Shown here: positions 26,397 to 34,024 of the stretch, piece by piece
Layout: each line of letters opens with the position of its first letter
Numbering within the stretch: the stretch's first letter is position 1
Assembly (NCBI GenBank): GCA_903844645.1
Contig: CAIMUP010000032.1
Coordinates: 1-34,811 of the forward strand
Direction: 5' to 3'
Origin: an uncultured Bacteroidota bacterium
GTDB taxonomy: Bacteria; Bacteroidota; Bacteroidia; AKYH767-A; JABDAW01
DNA: 34,811 bases
Made by a program: the position numbers and the translations under genes
The notes under the pieces: generated by a model
Told to the model about the DNA's origin: nothing
Database searches by the model: none
What the model saw: only the letters and a program-made list of their open reading frames with translations

Positions 26397-27014
26397 TTAT
26401 AGAAAATCCACCTCGCCCTTTCCCTGCCGAATCAAGGTAGGCGGACTAATCGTACAATCAATAATAGTAGATACCTCGGTGCCCCCAATGCCGCCATCTA
26501 TCACCATATCCACGAGGTTATGATACTCCTCCTGAATCAATTCCGGATCGGTATGATACTCAAACATCGGGTCCTCATTCCGCAGCGAAGTACTCATTAT
26601 CGGATGCCCCAATTCCTTGACAATATCACGCGCAATATTATTCTTCGGTACGCGGATACCGATGGTCTTCTTCCTGAATTTAAAAAGACTCGGCACATTA
26701 TTACTGGCATTCAGAATAAAAGTAAACGGACCGGGCAACGTACTCCGCATCAGCTTATACACCTCGCGGTCGAATTGCTGGGTATAATCCGAAATAGCAC
26801 TCAAATCATAACAGATAAAAGAGAAGTTCGACTTCTCTAACTTAACGCCCTTTATGCGGCATAATTTCTCCACCGCTTTATGTTGATGAATGTCGCATCC
26901 CAAGGCATACACCGTATCCGTCGGGAAGATAATCACACCGCCATCCTTCAAGCATTCCACCACCTGCTTAATAGTCCTTTCATTAGGATTATCAGGATGG
27001 ATATGGAGCAACAT
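26397..27014 (-). CDS. Sua5/YciO/YrdC-family protein
   Basis: A 205-residue protein of the YrdC-fold family. In Sua5/TsaC members the domain makes threonylcarbamoyl-AMP for the t6A modification of tRNA; YciO members are less well characterised, and this one looks YciO-like. Visible: KDGGVIIFPTDTVYALGCDIHQ near the N-terminus, LMRSTLPGPFTFIL, GIRVPKNN, and the closing STIIDCT segment. The ATG at 27014 is taken; an extended frame would overlap the transaldolase gene. It starts 13 bases after the transaldolase stop. Confidence 0.92.
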   Translation of the reverse strand: MLLHIHPDNPNERTIKQVVECLKDGGVIIFPTDTVYALGCDIHQHKAVEKLCRIKGVKLEKSNFSFICYDLSAISDYTQQFDREVYKLMRSTLPGPFTFILNASNNVPSLFKFRKKTIGIRVPKNNIARDIVKELGHPIMSTSLRNEDPMFEYHTDPELIQEEYHNLVDMVIDGGIGGTEVSTIIDCTISPPTLIRQGKGEVDFL

Positions 27015-27027
27015 TTTAGTAAGAGAT

Positions 27028-27675
27028 TTACTTCTTCGCGTCAGCCAAAAACTTCGCCAAACCAATATCAGTAAGCGGATGCTTGAGCAAATCAAGGATC
27101 ACATTCAAGGGGCAGGTAACCACATCCGCACCGGCTTCGGCACATTTGATGATGTGAACAGTATGCCGAATGGATGCCGCCAATACCTCCGTCTCGAAAC
27201 CATAATTGCAATAAATATCCACAATCTGCTCTATCAAAGCAACGCCATCGTAAGACACATCATCCAGCCTCCCAATAAACGGGGAGACATAAGAAGCCCT
27301 TGCTTTAGCGGCAAGCAACGCCTGCCCGGCAGAGAAAACCAAGGTGCAATTCGTACGAATACCCTTATCAGAGAAGTACCGTATTGCTTTGACTCCATCT
27401 TTAATCATCGGCACTTTCACCACAATATTCGGATGCAGCGTAGCAAGGAATTCGCCTTCCTTCACCATACCTGCAAAGTCCGTAGCAATCACTTCAGCAC
27501 TGACATCGCCATCCACTATATTGCAAATATCTACATAATGTTTCATGATATTATCATGCCCCTTAATGCCTTCCTTAGCCATTAGCGAAGGGTTCGTTGT
27601 TACACCATCAAGCACCCCTAAGTCGTGTGCTTCTTTAATCTGATCAAGATTAGCTGTATCTATAAAGAATTTCAT
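27028..27675 (-). CDS. tal: Transaldolase (TalC/fructose-6-phosphate aldolase type)
   Basis: A 215-residue short transaldolase of the pentose phosphate pathway, or fructose-6-phosphate aldolase; the two activities cannot be separated by eye. [16 protein letters not shown] at the N-terminus, [12 protein letters not shown], the Schiff-base lysine K87 in [37 protein letters not shown] are all canonical. Complete promoter at 27699-27727. First gene of a two-gene operon with the Sua5/YciO gene. Confidence 0.95.
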   Translation of the reverse strand: MKFFIDTANLDQIKEAHDLGVLDGVTTNPSLMAKEGIKGHDNIMKHYVDICNIVDGDVSAEVIATDFAGMVKEGEFLATLHPNIVVKVPMIKDGVKAIRYFSDKGIRTNCTLVFSAGQALLAAKARASYVSPFIGRLDDVSYDGVALIEQIVDIYCNYGFETEVLAASIRHTVHIIKCAEAGADVVTCPLNVILDLLKHPLTDIGLAKFLADAKK

Positions 27676-27698
27676 TTTGATTATTTTTTAATTGGATG

Positions 27699-27727
27699 CA
27701 AAAGTAAAAATGTCAAGGGAAATACAA
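27699..27727 (-). promoter_or_regulatory. Promoter TTG-N18-TACTTTTG of the transaldolase operon
   Basis: On the minus strand, TTG (27725-27727) and TACTTTTG (27699-27706), 23 bases before the start codon. Confidence 0.65.
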
Positions 27728-27740
27728 ATGAGAGTAAAAA

Positions 27741-27776
27741 CAAAAAGCCCCCCGTTTTTGCGAGAGGCTTTTCACA
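27741..27776 (-). terminator. Intrinsic terminator of the histone-H1-like gene
   Basis: Read on the minus strand, AAAAGCC and GGGCTTTTTG arms with additional imperfect pairing toward the loop and a closing T tract, about 16 bases beyond the stop codon. Confidence 0.75.
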
Positions 27777-27791
27777 TAGTAAACCGAATTA

Positions 27792-27971
27792 CTATTTTTT
27801 CTTTGCTGCTGCCTTCTTTGCAGGAGCTTTCTTTGCCGCTGCTTTCTTTGCAGGGGCTGCTTTCTTTGCAGGAGCTTTCTTAGCTGCCGCTTTTTTCGCA
27901 GGAGCTTTCTTAGCTGCTGGTTTTTTCGCTGCTGCTTTTTTTGCAGGAGCTTTCTTTTTAGCTGTTGCCAT
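27792..27971 (-). CDS. Histone-H1-like Lys/Ala/Pro-rich protein
   Basis: A 59-residue very basic protein, almost entirely repeats of AKKAPAKKAAAKK beginning MATAKKKAPAKK and ending AAAKKK. Such tails match the C-terminal part of eukaryotic H1 and bacterial AlgP/HctB-like proteins; they bind DNA by charge and compact it. Here the tail is the whole protein. The stop codon is TAG at 27792-27794. A terminator follows and a promoter (TTG-N23-TAAATTTG) precedes it, so it is a real gene. The repeated coding sequence is prone to length change. Confidence 0.88.
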   Translation of the reverse strand: MATAKKKAPAKKAAAKKPAAKKAPAKKAAAKKAPAKKAAPAKKAAAKKAPAKKAAAKKK

Positions 27972-28003
27972 TTTTTTATAAATTAATAATTAATTAATGG
28001 GTA

Positions 28004-28037
28004 CAAATTTATATCATAAAAATCTAACGTGAACACA
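28004..28037 (-). promoter_or_regulatory. Promoter TTG-N23-TAAATTTG of the H1-like gene
   Basis: On the minus strand, TTG (28035-28037) and TAAATTTG (28004-28011), at the upper limit of usual spacing; leader of about 30 bases. Confidence 0.55.
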
Positions 28038-28104
28038 ATTTTATAAAATTTATTCACTAATGATTGTTAATAACTTCGGCAGATTTTTATTGTCTCCGTT
28101 TTCG

Positions 28105-28112
28105 TAATTTTG
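28105..28112 (+). promoter_or_regulatory. -7 box (TAATTTTG) four bases before a start codon
   Basis: Exact TAnnTTTG match; only TCTC separates it from the ATG at 28117. The nearest TTG is spaced 12 bases, too short, so this rests on the -7 box. Confidence 0.5.
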
Positions 28113-28116
28113 TCTC

Positions 28117-28554
28117 ATGAAAAAATCTAAAAAGCCGGAGAGTTTTATACATTCGCCATTTTATCCTGGAGGAAATAAAGCCATGGATCAGTTTATCCAT
28201 AGTGAGCTGAAATACCCGCCTGAAGCGGAAAGTAAGAATATCGAAGGAATGGTTGTGGTAACTATTTCTATCGACATGGATGGAAAGGTCTATGAATCAA
28301 AAATTAAAAAGAGCGTTGGATTTGGATGTGATGAAGAAGCGTTACGATTGGTAAAATTGTTGAAGTTTCAATCTGTGAAGTTGAGAAACATGAAGGCAAC
28401 TTTTCAAAAAACTATCAACATCAACTTTAATTTAAGAGATAAAAAAGTGAAAGTCGGTGGAGTCAAGTACAATTACACGGAGAAAAATCAATCTCCAAAA
28501 ACAGATACTAAACCTCAATCATCAGAAGTTTTTACCATAAAAATAAAGTTGTAG
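28117..28554 (+). CDS. Solitary TonB-C-like domain protein without membrane anchor
   Basis: A 145-residue protein. Residues about 10-108 match the TonB C-terminal domain as found in Bacteroidota energy transducers (FYPGGNKAMDQFIHSELKYPPEA, EGMVVVTISIDMDGKVYESKIKKSVGFGCDEEALRLVKLLK, NINFNL). Unlike TonB it has no N-terminal helix, signal peptide or Pro-rich spacer, so as written it should stay in the cytoplasm. The last 35 residues are polar. Transcribed on its own, apparently leaderless; the two-component genes downstream have their own promoter. Confidence 0.82.
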   Translation: MKKSKKPESFIHSPFYPGGNKAMDQFIHSELKYPPEAESKNIEGMVVVTISIDMDGKVYESKIKKSVGFGCDEEALRLVKLLKFQSVKLRNMKATFQKTININFNLRDKKVKVGGVKYNYTEKNQSPKTDTKPQSSEVFTIKIKL

Positions 28555-28659
28555 TACATACTAAATGAAACTATAGTTGTTGAAGAAAGTTGTGTATATA
28601 CTTAATACCGCTTTGGTTAAATTCTGGTTAATTTCTGTTAAAGTGAATCTTTATTGTTT

Positions 28660-28667
28660 TAACTTTG
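28660..28667 (+). promoter_or_regulatory. -7 box (TAACTTTG) of the two-component operon
   Basis: Exact TAnnTTTG match ending 7 bases before the kinase ATG at 28675, implying a leader of zero to three bases. No TTG at the usual distance. Confidence 0.5.
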
Positions 28668-28674
28668 CAGTTCG

Positions 28675-30282
28675 ATGAACACGAAGAAAATTTGGGTGAT
28701 AATAATTACGATGACCATTGCCTTGGTAGGAGTAATAATGGTGCAATTATTTTGGATTGATAATGCAATAAAAGTCAGGCATGAACAATTTGTCAATAAA
28801 GTAAATGATGCCATGAATTGTGTAGTGAATAAATTGGAAACACAAGAAGCGTTTACCGCTATTACCAAGCAAATTCCGCCTATTGCGTATGATACCACAA
28901 CAGTTGATAACAAATATCTTGACCCTGTGCCTGATTTGATTTCTCCTTTTTTTGATGGGATGATGATTCCTGATATAGGGATTAATGATTCTGAAATAAA
29001 CATCAGTCTGCGCAAACATCCGATGATGAAAAATGGGGATGCACACTTTCATTTTACCGATTCAACAATAGTTGAGGGTATCAACAATAATAAAAAGAAG
29101 GTGATTCATTCTATCAATGATTCGGTTCAATATTATTTGAAACAAAGTATGAGTATCGTGAACTCAAAGATGAATAAGTTGAGCGAAGTGATGCAAAAGA
29201 TGGCTTCTGAATTTTTGCAAGGTGATGACAATATCGCCCACCGAATCAATAAAGAGCATCTCGAGAAGTTGATACAAAGCGAAATGGTGGATCATAACCT
29301 TCATTCTAAATGTATCTACGGTATCGTGAATGAAAAGGAGAATAAAGTGATCCTCTCTCAAGAAGAAAATGAGAATGAGAATAAGAACCTGTTGGAGTCT
29401 AATTATAAGGTGCAGTTATTTCCCAATGATATCTTCCTTCATCCCGATTATTTGGTGCTTTATTTTCCTGGTAGTAAGACTTGGGTTATTAGGAGGTTAT
29501 GGGGCATGATGTTACTGTCGCTGTTGTTCACCTTGATTATCATTATTGCTTTTACCTATACCATTTTTATCATCTTCAAGCAAAAGAAAATATCGGATAT
29601 TAAGACTGATTTCATTAATAACATGACCCATGAATTTAAAACCCCGATAGCTACTATTTCTCTTGCGGTGGACTCTATTAAAAATCCGAAAGTGTATGAG
29701 AACAAAGAAAAAATTCAATACTTTGCAGGGATTATAAAAGAGGAAAACAACAGGATGAACCTGCAAGTGGAGCAAGTATTGAAGATTGCATTGCTGGATA
29801 GAGGGACTATAAAACTTAACCTCGAAAAGACGGATGTCCATGAATTAATTAGTAAGGCGGTAGAGAAAATTAACCTGCAAGTAGAGCAACGAAATGGAAC
29901 CATTATTCAGAAGATGGAGGCGACGGAGCACCTGATAATGGCTGATGCCGTTCATCTTACAAATATGATTTTTAACTTGCTTGATAATGCCAATAAATAC
30001 TCCCCTCATCATCCCGAAATAGTTATTGCGACACGCAACATTAACAAAGGTATTTGCATCGTAGTAATAGATAAAGGTATTGGGATGAGCAAAGACATAC
30101 AAAAGAAAATCTTCGAGAAGTTTTATCGGGTTCCGACCGGAAATCTGCATGATGTAAAGGGTTTTGGATTAGGATTAAGCTATGTAAAGCTGTTAGTAGA
30201 AGCCCACAAGGGCAGCATTTCCGTGCATAGCGAACTCAATGAAGGCAGTACGTTTGAAATTTTTCTTCCTATAGAACAATGA
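28675..30282 (+). CDS. Membrane sensor histidine kinase (HisKA/HATPase)
   Basis: A 535-residue sensor kinase similar in layout to the Bacteroidota RprX type. Membrane helix 1 is at about 6-27, an extracytoplasmic sensor region at 28-272 with no recognised domain, and membrane helix 2 at about 275-300. The HisKA box MTHEFKTPIATI carries the phospho-acceptor H319. The ATPase has an N-box (NMIFNLLDNANKYS), G1 DKGIGM, F-box FEKFYRV and G2 GFGLGLSYVK. The cognate OmpR-type regulator follows after 51 bases on the same strand. Signal unknown. Confidence 0.95.
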   Translation: MNTKKIWVIIITMTIALVGVIMVQLFWIDNAIKVRHEQFVNKVNDAMNCVVNKLETQEAFTAITKQIPPIAYDTTTVDNKYLDPVPDLISPFFDGMMIPDIGINDSEINISLRKHPMMKNGDAHFHFTDSTIVEGINNNKKKVIHSINDSVQYYLKQSMSIVNSKMNKLSEVMQKMASEFLQGDDNIAHRINKEHLEKLIQSEMVDHNLHSKCIYGIVNEKENKVILSQEENENENKNLLESNYKVQLFPNDIFLHPDYLVLYFPGSKTWVIRRLWGMMLLSLLFTLIIIIAFTYTIFIIFKQKKISDIKTDFINNMTHEFKTPIATISLAVDSIKNPKVYENKEKIQYFAGIIKEENNRMNLQVEQVLKIALLDRGTIKLNLEKTDVHELISKAVEKINLQVEQRNGTIIQKMEATEHLIMADAVHLTNMIFNLLDNANKYSPHHPEIVIATRNINKGICIVVIDKGIGMSKDIQKKIFEKFYRVPTGNLHDVKGFGLGLSYVKLLVEAHKGSISVHSELNEGSTFEIFLPIEQ

Positions 30283-30333
30283 ATAATTAATAAGTAAACA
30301 ACTAACAATTTTATAAACCAAATCTCTAAAACA

Positions 30334-31029
30334 ATGAACATACTTTTAGTAGAAGACGACCCTAATTTCGGAACCGTTCTGAAGGATTATCTGGAATTAA
30401 ATGATTACACCGTCCGCCTCTGCGTTGATGGTAAAGAAGGAGTCAATGCATTCCAAAACAAGCTCTATGACCTCTGTATCTTGGATGTGATGATGCCCCG
30501 AAAAGACGGATTCACCGTCGCTACGGAGATTCGCGTGATGGATGAAGACGTGCCGATTATTTTTCTCACCGCCAAGACGATGAAGGAAGATATGTTGAAA
30601 GGATTCGAGGTGGGAGCCGATGATTATATCATCAAACCCTTCGATTCAGAGTTGTTATTGGCAAAGATTAAAGCCATCTTGAAACGGTCTGACGACGAGC
30701 GTAGCCAACTAAAGAAACAAAATGAATTCACTTTCGGCAAGTTCCATCTGAATTACAAGCTCCGCACTCTCACCATCGGGGAAAAGAAGACCCGATTGTC
30801 GCCCAAAGAAAACGATTTGTTGAGGTTGTTTATCCTTGATATGAATGATGTTTTATCCAGAGAAAAAGCGTTGCTTACGATATGGGGGCATGATGATTAC
30901 TTCACTACGCGCAGCATGGATGTGTATATCACGAAGCTGCGAAAAATCCTTAAAGACGACCCTTCGATAGATATTATCAATATCCATGGAAACGGCTATC
31001 GGATGGTGGATGGAAACAGCGATCAATAA
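30334..31029 (+). CDS. OmpR/PhoB-family response regulator
   Basis: A 231-residue regulator. Receiver domain with D8-D9, phosphoacceptor D51 in LCILDVMMPRKDGF, T79 and K101-P102. The C-terminal winged helix (about 130-228) ends in the typical pattern SREKALLTIWGHDDYFTTRSMDVYITKLRKIL then INIHGNGYRMV. With the kinase just upstream it forms a two-component system resembling RprX/RprY. No intrinsic terminator follows; array G begins about 100 bases beyond the stop. Confidence 0.95.
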   Translation: MNILLVEDDPNFGTVLKDYLELNDYTVRLCVDGKEGVNAFQNKLYDLCILDVMMPRKDGFTVATEIRVMDEDVPIIFLTAKTMKEDMLKGFEVGADDYIIKPFDSELLLAKIKAILKRSDDERSQLKKQNEFTFGKFHLNYKLRTLTIGEKKTRLSPKENDLLRLFILDMNDVLSREKALLTIWGHDDYFTTRSMDVYITKLRKILKDDPSIDIINIHGNGYRMVDGNSDQ

Positions 31030-31130
31030 GCTTACCTTATTTATAAAACAGGGCATCGCATCTGCCCATTAATTCATCCCTTTTGCATTCTATATTTTCA
31101 TTCTGAAAAGGTGGTAATGAGGCGCTTTTT

Positions 31131-31413
31131 TTTGGAGATAAATCATAAAATTCCGGACATAGAAACCGATTTTTTGGAGATAAGGCTCGGGATTTTGGAG
31201 ATTGTATGCCGACATTTGGAGATTCGGACGAATAGTTTGGAGTTTCATACGAGTTATTCTTTCCGGAAATTCATCCCCGTCTCCAAATCTTTGATTAATG
31301 TCTCCAAACGACCGATCTGAATCTCCAAACTTCGGAGCTAAAACTCCAAATAATCCCCAAACGACTCCAAATAGTTGATATAAAGCTCCAAAAGGTTGAT
31401 ATAAAACTCCAAA
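31131..31413. repeat. 21-bp-phased array G with internal reversal of the core
   Basis: TTTGGAG begins at 31131, 31173, 31194, 31215 and 31236 (a decayed TCCGGAC fills 31152). After a centre holding TTCCGGAA (31261-31268) the reverse complement CTCCAAA begins at 31281, 31302, 31323, 31344, 31365, 31386 and 31407. All steps are 21 bases (or 42). The 14 bases between cores differ from unit to unit. In RNA each left core could pair with a right core. The gap 31030-31660 also contains a possible promoter (TTG at 31537, TACTTTTA at 31556-31563); no gene was accepted there. Confidence 0.92.
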
Positions 31414-31660
31414 CTCTTAGACGGAAAATCCGCATTATGCGCTGTAAATGAGGCTATTTGAAAACGGAGGTAAAATTGGGGGGTCAAGGATTCGTTTTTT
31501 CCTGCTTTTGGCTAATGAAATTCCCCTTAAAAAACATTGTTTTGCCAAGTTTTTATACTTTTACCGCGTTGAACAAAAAGGGAGTTCCTGAAAATCCCTC
31601 AAAGAGTAAGGCGCGGAAACCGAAAAGCGAAGAGAGTAGGCACGGAATAAATATTTAATA

Positions 31661-32212
31661 ATGAAACTTACAAAACTAAAAACACTACTTTTTACCTTCT
31701 TGATAGCGACCGCATTATTTGGGAGTAATCAAGCACCATCATCGGGCAACGCGAACCCTGCGGAAGGGAATTCGGCACCGTCCTCTGCGTCTCCTCCTAC
31801 GATTAATACACCGCCTCCATCGCCGATTAACTCGGTCGTGAATGCCGATCAACCGCCCGAAGCACCGTCTGAATTAAAACAGTTTATCTTGCCGGGTATG
31901 GTATTGTTTTTTGGACTTGCCATCTTTATTTTACTGTCTTTTAAGAACCGGCATAACCATACGAGCGACTTAAAGATAGAGAGTTTTACATTAATTATAA
32001 TAGGGGTATTATTTATTATATCTACCACCAGTTCGTCTAACTTTGCACAGAATGTTGTTCCGCTTTATGCCCCTGCATTTGGGCTTCTCGGAACTATTGC
32101 GGGATATATTTTGGGCAAAAGTTCGGAACCTGTATCAACCAAGAAGGAATTGGCAATCCCTTCTAAAAAAGACGCCTCTATATTTCCATCTAAAGAAACT
32201 ATTGAACCATAA
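31661..32212 (+). CDS. Small membrane protein with Pro/Ser-rich N-terminal segment
   Basis: A 183-residue protein, family not recognised. Signal peptide (MKLTKLKTLLFTFLIATALFG), an exported Pro/Ser/Asn-rich segment (about 25-70), three membrane helices (about 75-91, 107-123, 132-150) and a short polar tail. First of three closely spaced co-directional genes: the next gene starts 10 bases after its stop and purB 18 bases later. Function unknown. Confidence 0.8.
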   Translation: MKLTKLKTLLFTFLIATALFGSNQAPSSGNANPAEGNSAPSSASPPTINTPPPSPINSVVNADQPPEAPSELKQFILPGMVLFFGLAIFILLSFKNRHNHTSDLKIESFTLIIIGVLFIISTTSSSNFAQNVVPLYAPAFGLLGTIAGYILGKSSEPVSTKKELAIPSKKDASIFPSKETIEP

Positions 32213-32222
32213 AATCATAATC

Positions 32223-32567
32223 ATGAAAAGAATATTAATTGTAATTTTCTGCCTTCTCGCATTGTTATGCACAGAGGTCAATGCACAAAAATCTAATTCG
32301 GTTGCTATCTACAATAGCAGCGCAAATCCTGTTACTTTTTCATTAAGTTCGGATGCTAAGAACTGGCAGGATTACAGCCTCGCGGGGGCTAAACTCCAAC
32401 AGTACGATTTGAATTCCAATCAAACGTGTTGGTTTAAGGTAGAGACAAAATCGAACGGACCAATGTCGGTTGCCGGTAAAGCCCAATACCAGTTGGATAC
32501 CCGAAAGAAGTATCAGATATATTGGAATATCAACAAGCTCCAATGGGATTTGATAGAATATAAATAA
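32223..32567 (+). CDS. Small secreted protein
   Basis: A 114-residue protein with a clear signal peptide (MKRILIVIFCLLALLCTEVNAQ) and a short, beta-rich mature part with regular aromatic residues (SVAIYNSSANPVTFSLSSD, NWQDYSLAG, CWFKVETKS, YQIYWNINKLQWDLIEYK). It may be a single small beta-sandwich. No family recognised. The longer frame starting at 32043 is rejected because it overlaps the previous gene and lacks a signal. Confidence 0.8.
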   Translation: MKRILIVIFCLLALLCTEVNAQKSNSVAIYNSSANPVTFSLSSDAKNWQDYSLAGAKLQQYDLNSNQTCWFKVETKSNGPMSVAGKAQYQLDTRKKYQIYWNINKLQWDLIEYK

Positions 32568-32585
32568 CCCTTAAATATCATCGCC

Positions 32586-33929
32586 ATGAATCTTAACCAA
32601 CTCAACGCGATCTCCCCGATTGACGGGCGTTATCGTCCACAAGTAGAAGAACTTGCGCAGTACTTTTCCGAAGGTGCTTTAATCAAATACCGTGTGTTGG
32701 TAGAGGTAGAATATTTCATCGCTCTCTGCCTCTTACCTTTGGATGAATTGAAGGAGTTTGACCATAACAAATTCCCTGCTTTAAGAAAGATTTACCAAGA
32801 ATTCAACGACGAAGACGCCATCAGGATTAAGACCTTGGAGAAGACCACCAACCACGATGTAAAGGCGGTTGAGTACTTCCTGAAAGAAGAATTCCAGAGA
32901 CTGGGCTTGGATAGTTTTAAAGAATTTATCCACTTCGGGCTTACTTCTCAAGATATTAATAACACAGCAACGCCACTACTTATTAAGGATGCCATTAACG
33001 AGGTCTATCGGAAAGAAGTTCATCACCTGATAGCATTGCTTTACAAGCTTTGTGAAGATTGGAACGATGTACCTATGCTTGCCCGAACCCACGGTCAACC
33101 TGCTTCTCCCACACGCCTCGGTAAGGAACTGAAAGTCTTTACCGATAGATTGTCATCCCAGAAATCCATGATGAATACCATCCCCCATTCTGCCAAGTTC
33201 GGTGGAGCTACCGGCAACTTCAATGCTCATCATGTTGCTTATCCCGACATTAATTGGAAGAAGTTCGCTGATGAATTCGTAGAAGGAACTCTCGGATTAT
33301 CACGCACCAGAATCACTACCCAAATAGAACCTTACGACAACCTCGCAGCCCTATGCGATAACATGAAACGCATCAACACCATCCTTATAGATTTAAACCG
33401 CGATATGTGGACTTATATTTCGATGGATTACTTCAAGCAGACTATTAAGAAAGACGAAGTCGGATCTTCGGCAATGCCACATAAAGTGAACCCGATAGAC
33501 TTTGAAAATTCGGAAGGAAATCTCGGAATAGCGAATGCCCTCTTTGAACACTTCGCTGCGAAACTCCCCATCTCCCGCTTGCAAAGAGACCTTACAGATT
33601 CTACTGTTCTGCGCAATATCGGTGTGCCCTTTGCCCATACTTTATTAGCTATAAAATCATTAACGAAAGGCTTAAATAAACTCCAATTAAACCCCGATGC
33701 CATCCATCAGGATCTTGAAAATAACTGGGCAGTCATCACTGAAGCAATCCAAACCATTCTCCGGAAACACGGTTACCCCGCTCCTTACGAACAACTTAAA
33801 AACCTAAGCCGAATCAACGGAAAAATAGGTAAAGATGACCTCCACAGATTTATCGAAAGTCTCGACATAGATGCAAAAGTCAAAGAACAATTAAAAGAAA
33901 TTACTCCTTTTAATTATACTGGGATTTAG
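32586..33929 (+). CDS. purB: Adenylosuccinate lyase
   Basis: PurB, 447 residues, of the fumarase/aspartase superfamily; catalyses two fumarate-releasing steps of purine biosynthesis (SAICAR to AICAR, adenylosuccinate to AMP). It begins LNAISPIDGRYRPQVEELAQYFSE, typical of the long PurB subtype. Catalytic regions TSQDINNTATPL, ARTHGQPASPTRLGKE and the signature GSSAMPHKVNPIDFENSEGN are intact. Third gene of a tight cluster with two small envelope proteins. The hairpin at 33972 follows. Confidence 0.97.
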   Translation: MNLNQLNAISPIDGRYRPQVEELAQYFSEGALIKYRVLVEVEYFIALCLLPLDELKEFDHNKFPALRKIYQEFNDEDAIRIKTLEKTTNHDVKAVEYFLKEEFQRLGLDSFKEFIHFGLTSQDINNTATPLLIKDAINEVYRKEVHHLIALLYKLCEDWNDVPMLARTHGQPASPTRLGKELKVFTDRLSSQKSMMNTIPHSAKFGGATGNFNAHHVAYPDINWKKFADEFVEGTLGLSRTRITTQIEPYDNLAALCDNMKRINTILIDLNRDMWTYISMDYFKQTIKKDEVGSSAMPHKVNPIDFENSEGNLGIANALFEHFAAKLPISRLQRDLTDSTVLRNIGVPFAHTLLAIKSLTKGLNKLQLNPDAIHQDLENNWAVITEAIQTILRKHGYPAPYEQLKNLSRINGKIGKDDLHRFIESLDIDAKVKEQLKEITPFNYTGI

Positions 33930-33971
33930 GTTTATGTTGTATCAGGGATTCCCTGTTAGATTTAAAGGAAC

Positions 33972-33999
33972 AAAAAAAGCGGCACACTATGTACCGCTT
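33972..33999. terminator. Terminator-like hairpin, left copy flanking ORF6N gene
   Basis: AAAAAAAGCGG and CCGCTT arms enclosing a GTAC-containing loop. 27 of 28 bases match the copy at 34522-34549, and both are in the same orientation. The T tract after the stem is interrupted (CTTCTACTT), so termination of purB may be weak. Confidence 0.7.
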
Positions 34000-34024
34000 C
34001 TACTTAATTTCGTTTCTTTGCCGA

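Noticed and set aside
31131-31413. CRISPR-like array with variable spacers
   Set aside because: Constant core of 7 bases and 14-base variable parts with a strand reversal in the middle do not fit any CRISPR type.
31458-31658. A 66-residue frame ending just before the gene at 31661
   Set aside because: It contains the probable promoter of the next gene, has no recognisable features and lacks an upstream -7 box.
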